This document shows, piece after piece, positions 1 through 12,100 of a stretch of DNA of 64,000 bases. The stretch covers positions 9,910,932-9,974,931 of the forward strand of contig NC_092679.1 of assembly GCF_964355755.1 (NCBI RefSeq), given 5' to 3'. A model generated the notes under the pieces. That model searched no databases and was not told where the DNA came from. It saw only the letters and a program-made list of their open reading frames with translations. A program made the position numbers and the translations under genes. Origin of the DNA: Antedon mediterranea (Eukaryota > Echinodermata > Crinoidea > Comatulida > Antedonidae). Position 1 is the stretch's first letter; each line of letters opens with the position of its first letter.

Positions 1-437
1 TACCATCCATAAATGTTTATTCATAACATATTACAATACAATATCTTGCATGAATCGGACATTTCGCTACCAATGTAGCAACATTGGTTAACAAAATCAA
101 AATTCAACAGTGTGGCGTGTTGACCGCGAATTACTAACAATTCTATCTTTCCAACTACACCTGCAAAAACTCATTTGCATAATAACAAACGGCATACCAA
201 ACTACGGTGAGACATACATTCTCTTCTAAACACGTAACGAAGATAAATATATTTCTTTTTACATTAAATTGAGGGCACTAAACATAAAATTTACGAGATC
301 AAATACATGTAGCGAAAGCCCAAAAAAAAATTTAAAAATGTGCTCTCCCTGCTTCAGCACTAAGGCCCTGCCACGGCCTTGGGGTCGTTTCCACCACATC
401 ATCACCAGATGCATTGCTAGTGCCTTCTGAAGATGTG
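1..437. repeat. 437-bp module, copy 1 of a ~2.7-kb tandem unit
   Basis: This block recurs almost unchanged at 2702-3138, a constant offset of 2701 bp, so the left edge of the window lies in a large tandem duplication. The module holds a conserved stretch around 100-205 (GTGTGGCGTGTTGACCGCGAA, then CTCATTTGCATAA and GGCATACCAAACT) and a second stretch around 301-430. Both stretches have a diverged relative at 1860-2180. A minus-strand frame of about 36 residues is shared by both copies, but it resembles nothing I recognise and is probably not a gene. ATTTGCAT matches the octamer motif, which may be chance. Confidence 0.8.
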
Positions 438-442
438 GCATG

Positions 443-1859
443 CCTTATGGCATAACGGGTAATGCTCAGTTTTGAGTGCTCCCAGTAGTGGGTTCGAACC
501 TCTAAGGATATTTCTTTTCTTCTTTTTTTTTAATTGAAAATAAATATTTTTTTTAAAGTGAGATATTTTGAGGGTTGTAAATGTCAGGCCTAAACAAATG
601 AACCTTTTTTAAAATCAGAAACAAAGTTGCATGGCATTATTTTTCATTGATTGATCATTAATTTCATATAAATAGTCTATTATCAGCTCTTCAGTTATCT
701 ACTGGTTTGTGGCGTAACGGGTAATACCCAGGTTTGAGTGCTCTCAGTAGTAGCGGGTTTCAACCTCTAGGGATATTGCTTTTTTTTGTCTTTTGAAAAT
801 GAATATATTTTTTTGAAAATGAGATATTTTTTAGGGTTGTGGATGTCAGGCCTAAACAAATGGATCTTTTTTAAAATCAGAAACAAAGTTGCATGGCATT
901 ATTTTTCATTGATTGTTCATTCATTTCATATAAATAGACTATTATCAGCTCTTCTTTCATCTACTGGTTTGTGGCGTAACCGGTAATGCTCAGATTTGAG
1001 TGCTCTGAGTAGTGGGTCGATCTCTAGGGATATTTTTCTTTCTTTTTTTTTTAAATTGAAAATAAATATGGTTTTTTAAAAGTGAGATATTTTGAGGGTG
1101 GTAAATGTCAGGCCTAAACAAGTGGACATTTTTTAAAATCAGAAACAAAGTTGCATGGCATTATTTTTCATTGATTGATCATTCATTTCATATATATAGA
1201 CTATTATCAGCTCCTCAGTCATCTACTGGTTTGTGGCGTAACGGGTAATGCACAGGTTTGAGTGCTCTCAGTAGTGGGTTCGAACCTATACGGGTATTTT
1301 TTTCTTTTTTTTTTTATTGAAATGAAATATTGTTTTTGAAAGTGAGATATCTTGATGGTTGCAACTGTCAGGCCTAAAGAAGTGAACCTTTTTAAAAATC
1401 AGAAACAAAGTTGCATGGCATTATTTTTCATTGATTGATCATCCATTTCATATAAATAGACTATTATCAGCTCTTTAGTCATATACTGGTTTGCGGCGTA
1501 ACGGGTAATGCTCAGGTTTGAGTGATTTCAATAGTGGGTTCGAACTTCTAGGGATATTTTTTTCTTTTTTTTTTTACTTGAAAATAAATATTGTTTTTGA
1601 AAGTGAGATATTTTTATGGTTTTAAATGTCTAGCCTAACCAAGTGGACCTTTTTTAAATCAGAAACAAAGTTGCATAACATCATTTTACATTGATGGATC
1701 ATTCATTTCATTTAAATAAACTATTATCAGCTCTTCACTCATCTACTAGTTTGAGGCGTAACCGGTAATGCTCAGGTTTGAGTTCTCTCAGTAGTGGGTT
1801 CGAACCTCTAGGAATTTTTTTTCTTTTTTTTTTAAATTGAAAATAGATATTGTTTTTGA
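443..1859 (+). repeat. Tandem array 1 of a ~260-bp repeat with a tRNA-like core (six units)
   Basis: Six units have cores near 451, 711, 971, 1232, 1492 and 1752, a period of about 260 bp. Each core reads roughly GTGGCGTAACGGGTAATGCTC, then about 20 bp, then AGTGGGTTCGAACCTCTAGG, then a T-rich tract. The first part resembles a pol III box A, GGTTCGAACC resembles box B, and the T tract could terminate pol III. The rest of each unit is AT-rich and shared, including TGTCAGGCCTAAACAA and CAAAGTTGCATGGCATTATT. The cores do not fold into a good cloverleaf, so these look like tRNA-derived or SINE-like sequences amplified in tandem. Units 2, 3 and 5 carry changes in box B. Confidence 0.75.
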
Positions 1860-2180
1860 AATCAAATACATGTAAAAAGACTGTCATAAAGCCTCCAAAA
1901 GAAGCCAATGTGCTCCTTCATATTCAGTACTAATGGGTGAGCCTCTTTTCCACCTGGAGTTCTTTTCGAGAGCTGCTGGGTTCCCGCCCGGAAAATGTTT
2001 TATTTACATGATTTGAACAATATTCTAATGTAAATATTAACAGCATCAAAATTTAACAGTGTGGCGTGTTGACCGCGAATGATTAACATATTATCTTCCC
2101 CATAATACACGTGCACAAGCTCATTTGCATAACAACCACGACGGCATACCAAACTGTTTAAAATAAAAAATAGAGTTGCA
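1860..2180. repeat. Diverged copies of the 437-bp module segments
   Basis: Positions 1860-1985 resemble 300-430: both start ATCAAATACATGTA and contain ATGTGCTC and CAGYACTAA. Positions 2040-2160 resemble 92-208, with GTGTGGCGTGTTGACCGCGAAT, CTCATTTGCATAA and GGCATACCAAACT conserved. The two segments appear here in the reverse order compared with the 437-bp module, as expected if the larger unit is itself tandemly repeated. No gene is supported. The 85-residue minus-strand frame over 2000-2257 is AT-rich and resembles nothing known. Confidence 0.6.
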
Positions 2181-2701
2181 CAGACTCCCGCCTGAAAATG
2201 GTACTTTACATGATTTGAAATTATATGAAACAAAATATATAAGCCTAACAAGGACAATAGAGCTTGTCCACGGAAAGTGCACCTATTTATTGAAATATGA
2301 AATTAAATATTAGGTCTCCAGTAGGCCTACTAGCCCACCATGTTTGGGGGCAGAGCTAATAATGAAAATAGAGCCCATAATTGCACTTATACTTATACTT
2401 ATTACCATACATAATCACCTATGATAATTATGATATTTGTTAAAAATTCAACTATCCAGATGCGAATTCAAAAGTTTAGGTAGAGTTTTCTACTTTAAAA
2501 ACTCGACTTCGTATATGCCTAAGGCCTAGCCCGGCGGCGGAATTAGTCTAAGTTTCGAAATCAGTCTGGAAATCGGCATCTTTGCAAATGTTCTATATTT
2601 GATCTATTTCACTCTCCATTAACCCCATACAAAAATCATCGGAGACAAATTATTTGTTTAAAACATGTTTATTCTGGGACGGTGCGGCCATACACACCAA
2701 C
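2181..2701. other. Non-coding AT-rich stretch, no gene seen
   Basis: AT-rich sequence with several AGGCCTA-type motifs (for example around 2320 and 2520). I see no long frame, RNA gene or further internal repeat. It fills the end of the first 2.7-kb unit before the next copy starts at 2702. Confidence 0.5.
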
Positions 2702-3138
2702 TACCATCCATAAATGTTTATTCATAACATATTACAATACAATATCTTGCATGAATCGGACATTTCGCTACCAATGTAGCAACATTGATTAACAAAATCA
2801 AAATTCAACAGTGTGGCGTGTTGACCGCGAATTACTAACAATACCATCTTTCCCACTACACCTGCAAAAACTCATTTGCATAATAACAAACGGCATACCA
2901 AACTACGGTGAGACATACATTCTCTTCTAAACACGTAACGAAGATAAATTATTTTCTTTTTACATTAAATTGAGGGCGCTAAACATAAAATTTACGAGAT
3001 CAAATACATGTAGCGAAAGCCAAAAAAAAATTTAAAAATGTGCTCTCCCTGCCTCAGCACTAAGGCCCTGCCACGGCCTTGGGGTCGTTTCCACCACATC
3101 ATCACCAGATGCATTGCTAGTGCCTTCTCAAGATGTGT
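2702..3138. repeat. 437-bp module, copy 2 of the ~2.7-kb tandem unit
   Basis: Near-identical repeat of 1-437 with only scattered substitutions. After the shared AGATGTG, this copy continues into about 245 bp (3139-3383) that copy 1 lacks, then rejoins copy 1 at TTATGGCATAACGGGTAATG. Because 3340-3383 is homologous to the standard ~260-bp repeat body, copy 1 most likely suffered a deletion. Confidence 0.8.
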
Positions 3139-3209
3139 GATGGAAAGGGGGACGTAAATTCTGTGAACCCTAAACACAGTTGGTCGATTACCTTTAACTC
3201 TATTTCACC

Positions 3210-3281
3210 GACCAGCGTGGGAATCGAACCCACGACATATGTGTTGTCAACACGGCGCTCAGTCGTCTGAGCTAACTGGCC
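3210..3281 (-). tRNA. tRNA-Val(GAC)-like sequence, probably a pseudogene or SINE head
   Basis: On the minus strand these 72 bases divide as a canonical tRNA: a 7-bp acceptor stem with two G-U pairs (GGCCAGT/GCTGGTC), a D arm with GCTC/GAGC, a 7-base anticodon loop TTGACAA, a 5-base variable region, and a perfect T arm GTGGG-TTCGATT-CCCAC. The anticodon would be GAC (Val). The two outer anticodon-stem pairs are mismatched, Val-GAC is unusual in animals, and no pol III T tract follows directly. A tRNA-derived pseudogene or SINE head therefore fits better than a working gene. It lies in the part of the 2.7-kb unit that is missing from copy 1. Confidence 0.5.
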
Positions 3282-3339
3282 ATTTTGGTTTTAGAAATGT
3301 TAATATGATATTTATGACGTAATGATGAATTACGTAATA

Positions 3340-4637
3340 CACTTATAAATAGACTATTATAAACTGTTCTGTCGTGTACTACTTTATGGCATAACGGGTA
3401 ATGCTCAGTTTTGAGTGCTCCCAGTAGTGGGTTCGAACCTGTAAGGATATTTTTTTTTTATTTGAAAACAAATATTGTTTTTGAAAGTGAGATATTTTGA
3501 GGGTTGTAAATATCAGGCCTAAACAATTGGACCTTTTTTAAAATCAGAAACAAAGTTGCATGGCATTATTTTTCATTGATGTATTATTTATTTCATATAA
3601 ATAGAGTATTATCAGCTCTTCAGTCATCTACTGGTTTGTGGCGTAACGGGTAATGCTCAAGTTTGAGTGCTCTCACTATTGGGTTCGAACCTCTAAGGAT
3701 ATTTCTTTTCTTTTTTTTTTTAAATTGAAAATAAATATTTTTGTTAAAAGTGAGATATTTTGAGGGTTGTAAATGTCAGGCCTAAACAAAATGAACCTTT
3801 TTTAAAATCAGAAACAAAGTTGCATGGCATTATTTTTCATTGATTGATCATTAATTTTATATAAATAGACTATTATCAGCTCTTCAGTTATCTACTGGTT
3901 TGTGGCGTAACGGGTAATACCCAGGTTTGAGTGCTCTCAGTAGCGGGTTCCAACCGCTAGGGATATTGCTTTTTTTTTCTTATTGAAAATAAATATTTTT
4001 TTGGAAAGTGAGATATTTTGAGGGTTGTAAATGTCAGGCCTAAACAAATGAACCTTTTTTTAAAATCAGAAACAAAGTTGCATGGCATTATTTTTCATTG
4101 ATTGATCATTAATTTCATATAAATAGACTATTATCAGCTCTTCAGTTATCTACTGGTTTGTAGCGTAACAGGTAATACCCAGGTTTGAGTGCTCTAAGTA
4201 GTGGGTCGAACCTCTAGGGATATTGCTTTTTTTTTTCTTATTGAAAATAAATATTTTTTTTTGAAAATGAGATATTTTTTAGGGTTGTGAATGTCAGGCC
4301 TACTCAAGTGAACCTTTTTTTAAATCAGAAACAAAGTTGCATGGCATTATTTTTCATTGATTGATCATTCATTTCATATAAATAGACTATTATCAGCTCC
4401 TCAGTCATCAACTGGTTTGTGGCGTAACGGGTAATTCTCAGGTTTGCGTGCTCTTAGTAGTGGGTTCGAACCTCCAGAGATTTTTTTTTTTTTTTAAATT
4501 GAAAATAAATATTGTTTTTGAAAGTGAGATATTTTGAGGGTTGTAAATATCAGGCCTAATCAAGTGGACCTTTTTTAAAATCAGAAACAAAGTTGCATTG
4601 CATTATTTTTCATTGATTTATTATTTATTTCATATAA
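3340..4637 (+). repeat. Tandem array 2 of the ~260-bp tRNA-like repeat (five units)
   Basis: Cores lie near 3387, 3639, 3902, 4160 and 4420, with the same layout as the array at 443-1859: GTGGCGTAACGGGTAAT, GGTTCGAACC, T tract, AT-rich body. The first core uses ATGGCATAACGGG and closely matches the first core of array 1 (451). A further unit is interrupted at 4637, inside CATATAA, by an LTR, and resumes at 5479 with ATAGAGTATTATCAGC. Confidence 0.75.
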
Positions 4638-5250
4638 TGTAATATAACGATATACTTTTATATTTAAGAAATTGACCTTTGTATCGGAATTCAAATAGGT
4701 TCACAAACTTGACCCAGAAAGTCCAGAGGAGAGTTTGTCCAGATGTTTTAATGACCATTTAGTTTATAATAGAATCCTTAAAGAAAACACTTAGCTTAAT
4801 TTTGCGACTGTTCCCATCGTAAAACAATTAGATATTGACAGTTTTAAGCAGAGATTCGACAGGGCCAATTCATCATTGTAACCTCCCCAGATAAGATCAA
4901 TCACTCCCACTTAAACACCCCTGGATCAACTTAGGACCAATCGTTACCCTCACAGATTACGTAGTGACATATGCAAATGAACCGAGGGCCAATATACTCC
5001 CAAGTTTCAGAAGGGCTCAGGGACACCTTACAGCCATTTCACGGAGCACACACCTCACAGCCACTTCTTCAGAAGCAGACCTACACACTTCACACCTCAC
5101 CGACAGCATCATTGATCCTCCGTTCCTTATCTATACTTATAGTTGTATATTGTACTGAGGTATTATACTGAATAAACAATATATGTGTTACGACAGTCAA
5201 GCGAGTAAGAGTCTTCATTAGTACCTCAACAACGCAAACATTATATTACA
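4638..5250 (+). mobile_element. Long terminal repeat of a truncated LTR retrotransposon
   Basis: The 613-bp block starts TGTAATATAA and ends TTATATTACA. These are perfect 10-bp inverted repeats in the TG...CA form of LTR ends. A polyadenylation signal AATAAA sits at 5171-5176, and a primer-binding-site-like TGGTGGAAGACCC follows directly. The left end breaks a ~260-bp tRNA-like unit cleanly after CATATAA. No gag-pol or second LTR is present within the window. Short plus-strand frames inside (4964-5171) are not convincing. The superfamily cannot be assigned. Confidence 0.7.
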
Positions 5251-5478
5251 TGGTGGAAGACCCAAATCTTATGAGGAACAGAGTGAGAAAACAGAATAAC
5301 AAGAAAACAAGAAATAAACACTTAACAAGACACGAAGACGAAGACGAAGACAAAAATAACCATATTTGTTTGAAAGGAGAAAACCAGAAATTTACTTTGA
5401 CTCAAAAGACAAGCTGAAATTATATTTGAATGAGTTCGAGACAAGTAGAAATTTTATCAAAATTATTACCATTTGATG
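5251..5478 (+). mobile_element. Primer-binding-site-like sequence and retrotransposon leader remnant
   Basis: TGGTGGAAGACCC abuts the LTR, where a reverse-transcription primer site is expected. About 210 bp of purine-rich leader follow. A short frame near 5370-5470 could be a gag start but stops after about 35 residues. The internal sequence ends exactly where the interrupted tRNA-like repeat resumes (5479). No copy of the left flank is repeated there, so the rest of the element and its 3' LTR were probably lost by deletion. Confidence 0.5.
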
Positions 5479-5526
5479 ATAGAGTATTATCAGCTCTTCA
5501 GTCATCTACTGGTTTGTGGCGTAACG
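5479..5526 (+). repeat. Truncated tRNA-like repeat unit at the satellite junction
   Basis: The sequence runs ATAGAGTATTATCAGCTCTTCAG to CTGGTTTGTGGCGTAACGG, identical to the other units, then changes abruptly into GATAGATAGATCAGCG. The satellite therefore joins inside the box A-like core and removes the rest of the unit. Confidence 0.75.
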
Positions 5527-6118
5527 GATAGATAGATCAGCGAGAGAGAGATAGATCAGCTAAAGAGAGATAGATAGATCAGCGAGAGAGAGATAGATCA
5601 GCGAGAGAGATAGATTAGCGAGAGAGAGATAGATAGATGAGCGAGAGAGAGATAGATCAGCGAGAGAGAGATAGATCAGCGAGAGAGAGATAGATAGATG
5701 AGCGAGAGAGAGATAGATGAGCGAGAGAGAGATAGATCAGCGAGAGAGAGATAGTTCAGCGAGAGAGAGATAGATAGATCAACGAGAGAGAGATAGATAG
5801 ATCAGCGAGAGAGAGATAGATAGATCAGCGAGAGAGAGATAAATAGATCAGCGAGAGAGAGATAGATCAGCGAGAGAGAGAGAGATAGATCAGCGAGAAA
5901 GAGATAGATCAGCGAGAGAGATAGATAGATCAGCGAGAGAGAGATAGATCAGCGAGAGAGAGAGAGATAGATCAGCGAGAGAGAGAGAGAGAGATAGATC
6001 ATTGAAAGAGAGAGAGATAGATCAGCGAGAGAGAGATAGATCAGCGAGAGAGAGATAGATCAGCAAGAGGGAGAGATAGATCAGCGAGAGAGAGATAGAT
6101 CAGCGAGAGAGAGATAGA

Positions 6119-6149
<31 letters not shown>

Positions 6150-9100
6150 TAGATAAGCGAGAGAGAGAGATAGATCAGCGAGAGAGAGATAGATCAGCGA
6201 GAGAGAGATAGATAGATCAGCGAGAGAGAGATAGATCAGCTAAAGAGAGATAGATAGATCAGCGAGAGAGAGATAGATCAGCGAGAGAGATATATTAGCG
6301 AGAGAGAGATAGATAGATGAGCGAGAGAGAGATAGATCAGAGAGAGAGAGATAGATCAGCGAGAGAGAGATAGATCAGCGAGAGAGAGATAGATAGATCA
6401 GCGAGAGAGAGATAGATAGATCAGCGAGAGAGAGATAGATAGATCAGCGAGAGAGAGATAGTTAGATCAGCGAGAGAGAGATAGATCAGCGAGAGAGAGA
6501 GAGATAGATCAGCGAGAAAGAGATAGATCAGCGAGAGAGATAGATAGATCAGCGAGAGAGATAGATCAGCGAGAGAGAGATAGATCAGCGACAGAGAGAT
6601 AGATCAGCGAGAGAGATATAGATCAGCGAGAGAGATATAGATCAGCGAGAGAGAGATAGGTCAGCGAGAGATAGATAGATCAGCGAGAGAGAAAGAGATA
6701 GATCAGCAAGAGAGAGATAGATCAGCGAGAGAGAGAGATAGATCAGCGAGAGCGAGATAGATTAGCGAGAGAGAGATAGATCAGCGAGAGAGAGATAGAT
6801 CAGCGAGAGAGAGAGATAGATCAGCGAGAAAGAGATAGATCAGCGAGAGAGAGATAGATCAGCGAGAGAGATAGATCAGCGAGAGAGAGATAGATCAGCG
6901 AGAGAGAGAGATAGATCAGCGAGAGAGAGAAAGATCAGCGAGAGAGAGATAGGTCAGCGACAGAGAGATAGATCAGCGAGAGAGAGATAGATCAGCGAGA
7001 GAGATATAGATCAGCGAGAGAGAGATAGATCAGCGAGAGAGAGATAGATCAGCGAGAGAGAGAAAGATCAGTGAGAGAAAGATAGATCAGTGAGAGAGAG
7101 ATAGATCAGCGAGAGAGAGATAGATTAGCGAGAGAGAGATAGATCAGCGAGAGAGAGAGAGATAGATTAGAGAGAGAGAGAGAGAGATAGATCAGCGAGA
7201 GAGAGATAGATCAGCGAGAGAGAGATAGATTAGCAAAAGAGAGATAGATCAGCGAGAGAGAGATAGATCAGCGAGAGAGATCAGTGAGAGAGAGATAGAT
7301 CAGCGAGAGAGAGATAGATCAGCGAGAGAGATAGATCAGCGAGAGAGAGATAGATCAGCGAGAGAGAGATAGATCAGCGAGAGAGAGATAGATCAGCGAG
7401 AGAGAGATAGATCAGCGAGAGAGAGATAGATCAGCGAGAGAGAGATAGATCAGCGAGAGAGAGATAGATCAGCGAGTTAGAGAAAGATCAGCGAGAGAGA
7501 GATAGATCAGTGACAGAGAGATAGATCAGCGAGAGAGAGATAGATCAGCGAGAGAGATATAGATCAGCGAGAGAGAGATAGATCAGCGAGAGATAGATAG
7601 ATCAGCGAGAGAGAGATAGATCAGCGAGAGAGAGAGATAGATAGATCAGCGAGAGAGAGATAGATAGATCAGCGAGAGAGAGATAGATAGATCAGCGAGA
7701 GAGAGATAGTTAGATCAGCGAGAGAGAGATAGATCAGCGAGAGAGAGAGAGATAGATCAGCGAGAAAGAGATAGATCAGCGAGAGAGATAGATAGATCAG
7801 CGAGAGAGATAGATCAGCGAGAGAGAGATAGATCAGCGAGAGAGAGATAGGTCAGCGAGAGAGATATAGATCAGCGAGAGAGATATAGATCAGCGAGAGA
7901 GAGATAGGTCAGCGAGAGATAGATAGATCAGCGAGAGAGAGAGAGATAGATCAGCAAGAGAGAGATAGATCAGCGAGAGAGAGAGAGATAGATCAGCGAG
8001 AGCGAGATAGATTAGCGAGAGAGAGATAGATCAGCGAGAGAGAGATAGATCAGCGAGAGAGAGAGAGATAGATCAGCGAGAAAGAGATAGATCAGCGAGA
8101 GAGAGATAGATCAGCGAGAGAGATAGATCAGCGAGAGAGAGATAGATCAGCGAGAGAGAGAGATAGATCAGCGAGAGAGAGAAAGATCAGCGAGAGAGAG
8201 ATAGGTCAGCGACAGAGAGATAGATCAGCGAGAGAGAGATAGATCAGCGAGAGAGATATAGATCAGCGAGAGAGAAATAGATCAGCGAGAGAGAGATAGA
8301 TCAGCGAGAGAGAGAAAGATCAGTGAGAGAAAGATAGATCAGTGAGAGAGAGATAGATCAGCGAGAGAGAGATAGATTAGCGAGAGAGAGATAGATCAGC
8401 GAGAGAGAGAGAGATAGATTAGAGAGAGAGAGAGAGAGATAGATCAGCGAGAGAGAGATAGATCAGCGAGAGAGAGATAGATTAGCAAAAGAGAGATAGA
8501 TCAGCGAGAGAGAGATAGATCAGCGAGAGAGATCAGTGAGAGAGAGATAGATCAGCGAGAGAGAGATAGATCAGCGAGAGAGATAGATCAGCGAGAGAGA
8601 GATAGATCAGCGAGAGAGAGATAGATCAGCGAGAGAGAGATAGATCAGCGAGAGAGAGATAGATCAGCGAGAGAGAGATAGATCAGCGAGAGAGAGATAG
8701 ATCAGCGAGAGAGAGATAGATCAGCGAGATAGAGAAAGATCAGCGAGAGAGAGATAGATCAGTGACAGAGAGATAGATCAGCGAGAGAGAGATAGATCAG
8801 CGAGAGAGATATAGATCAGCGAGAGAGAGATAGATCAGCGAGAGATAGATAGATCAGCGAGAGAGATAGAGATAGATCAGCAAGAGAGAGATAGATCAGT
8901 GAGAGAGAGAGAGATAGATCAGCGAGAGCGAGATAGATTAGCGAGAGAGAGATAGATCAGCGAGAGAGAGATAGATCAGAGAGAGAGAGAGAGATAGATC
9001 AGCGAGAAAGAGATAGATCAGCGAGAGAGAGATAGATCAGCGAGAGAGAGAGAGAGATAGATCAGCGAGAGAGAGAGATAGATCAGCGAGAAAGAGATAG

Positions 9101-12100
9101 ATCAGCGAGAGAGAGATAGATCAGCGAGAGGGAGAGATAGATCAGTGAGAGAGATATAGATCAGCAAGAGAGAGATAGATCAGTGAGAGAGATAGATCAG
9201 CGAGAGAGAGATAGATCAGCGAGAGAGAGAGATAGATCAGCGAGAGAGAGAGATATATCAGCGAGAGAGAGAAAGATCAGCGAGAGAGAGATAGATCAGC
9301 GACAGAGAGATAGATCAGCGAGAGAGAGATAGATCAGCGAGAGAGATATATATCAGCGAGAGAGATAGATCAGCGAGAAAGAGATAGATCAGCGAGAGAG
9401 AGAAAGATCAGCGAGAGAGAGATAGATCAGCGAGAGAGAGATAGATCAGCGAGAGAGATAGATCAGCGAGAGAGAGAGATAGATCAGCGAGAGAGAGAGA
9501 GAGATAGATCAGCGAGAGAGAGATAGATCAGCGAGAGAGAGATAGATAAGCGAGAGAGAGATAGATTAGCGAGAGAGAGATAGATCAGCGAGAGAGAGAT
9601 AGATCAGCGAGAGAGAGAGATCAGCGAGAGAGAGAGATAGATCAGCGAAAGAGAGATAGATCAGCGAGAGAGAGATAGATAGATCAGCGAGAGAGAGATA
9701 GATAGATCAGCGAGAGAGAGATAGATCAGCGAAAGAGAGATAGATAGATCAGCGAGAGAGAGATAGATCAGCGAGAGAGATAGATCAGAGAGATAGATAG
9801 ATAGATGAGCGAGAGAGAGATAGATCAGCGAGAGAGAGAAAGATCAGCGAGAGAGAGATAGATCAGCGAGAGAGAGATAGATCAGCGAGAGAGATAGATC
9901 AGCGAGAGAGAGAGATAGATCAGCGAGAGAGAGAGAGATATAGATCAGCGAGAGAGAGATAGATCAGCGAGAGAGAGATAGATCAGCGAGAGAGAGATAG
10001 ATCAGCGAGATAGAGAAAGATCAGCGAGAGAGAGATAGATCAGTGACAGAGAGATAGATCAGCGAGAGAGAGATAGATCAGCGAGAGAGATATAGATCAG
10101 CGAGAGAGAGATAGATCAGCGAGAGATAGATAGATCAGCGAGAGAGATAGAGATAGATCAGCAAGAGAGAGATAGATTAGCGAGAGAGAGAGATAGATCA
10201 GCGAGAGCGAGATAGATTAGCGAGAGAGAGATAGATCAGCGACAGAGAGATAGATCAGAGAGAGAGAGAGAGATAGATCAGCGAGAAAGAGATAGATCAG
10301 CGAGAGAGAGATAGATCAGCGAGAGAGAGAGAGAGATAGATCAGGGAGAGAGAGAGATAGATCAGCGAGAAAGAGATAGATCAGCGAGAGAGAGATAGAT
10401 CAGCGAGAGGGAGAGATAGATCAGTGAGAGAGATATAGATCAGCAAGAGAGAGATAGATCAGCGAGAGAGATAGATCAGCGAGAGAGAGATAGATCAGCG
10501 AGAGAGAGAGATAGATCAGCGAGAGAGAGAGATATATCAGCGAGAGAGAGAAAGATCAGCGAGAGAGAGATAGATCAGCGACAGAGAGATAGATCAGCGA
10601 GAGAGAGATAGATCAGCGAGAGAGATATATATCAGCGAGAGAGATAGATCAGCGAGAAAGAGATAGATCAGCGAGAGAGAGAAAGATCAGCGAGAGAGAT
10701 AGATCAGCGAGAGAGAGATAGATCAGCGAGAGAGATAGATCAGCGAGAGAGAGAGATAGATCAGCGAGAGAGAGAGAGAGATAGATCAGCGAGAGAGAGA
10801 TAGATCAGCGAGAGAGAGATAGATAAGCGAGAGAGAGATAGATTAGTGAGAGAGAGATAGATCAGCGAGAGAGAGATAGATCAGCGAGAGAGAGAGATCA
10901 GCGAGAGAGAGAGATAGATCAGCGAAAGAGAGATAGATCAGCGAGAGAGAGATAGATAGATCAGCGAGAGAGAGATAGATAGATCAGCGAGAGAGAGATA
11001 GATCAGCGAAAGAGAGATAGATAGATCAGCGAGAGAGAGATAGATCAGCGAGAGAGATAGATCAGAGAGATAGATAGATAGATGAGCGAGAGAGAGATAG
11101 ATCAGCGAGAGAGATAGATCAGCGAGAGAGAGATAGATCAGCGAGAGAGAGATATATAGATCAGCGAGAGGGAGATAGATAGATCAGCGAGAGAGAGATA
11201 GATAGATCAGCGAGAGAGGGATAGATAGATCAGCGAGAGAGAGATAGATAGATCAGCGAGAGAGAAATAGATGAGCGAGAGAGAGATAGATCAGCGAGAG
11301 AGATAGATAGATCAGCGAGAGAGAGAGAGATAGATAGATCAGCGAGAGAAAGAGATAGATCAGCGGGAGAGAGATAGATCAGCGAGAGAGAGATAGTTCA
11401 GCGAGAGGGATAGATAGATCAGCGAGAGAGAGATAGATCAGCTAAAGAGAGATAGATAGATCAGCGAGAGAGAGATAGATCAGCGAGAGAGATAGATTAG
11501 CGAGAGAGAGATAGATAGATGAGCGAGAGAGAGATAGATCAGCGAGAGAGAGATAGATCAGCGAGAGAGAGATAGATAGATCAGCGAGAGAGAGATAGAT
11601 AGATAGATCAGCGAGAGAGAGATAGATAGATCAGCGAGAGAGAGATAGATAGATCAGCGAGAGAGAGATAGATCAGCGAGAGAGAGAGATAGATCAGCGA
11701 GAAAGAGATAGATCAGCGAGAGAGATAGATAGATAAGCGAGAGAGAGATAGATCAGCGAGAGAGAGAGAGATAGATCAGCGAGAGAGAAAGAGAGAGAGA
11801 TAGATCATTGAAAGAGAGAGAGATAGATCAGCGAGAGAGAGATAGATCAGCGAGAGAGAGATAGATCAGCAAGAGGGAGAGATAGATACGCGAGAGAGAG
11901 ATAGATCAGCGAGAGAGAGATAGATCAGCGAGAGAGAGAGGGAGAGAGAGAGATAGATAAGCGAGAGAGAGAGATAGATCAGCGAGAGAGAGATAGATCA
12001 GCGAGAGAGAGATAGATCAGCTAAAGAGAGATAGATAGATCAGCGAGAGAGAGATAGATCAGCGAGAGAGATATATTAGCGAGAGAGAGATAGATAGATG

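Noticed and set aside
259-441. Minus-strand frame of 60 residues, with a related frame at 2992-3177
   Set aside because: The shared part is just the 437-bp repeat read in one frame. No recognisable domain, and the frame is not kept in the diverged copy at 1860-1985.
786-986. Plus-strand frame of 66 residues
   Set aside because: It begins and ends in parts of the ~260-bp tandem repeat and is broken in the other units.
2000-2257. Minus-strand frame of 85 residues
   Set aside because: AT-rich, overlaps a diverged repeat module, and resembles no known family.
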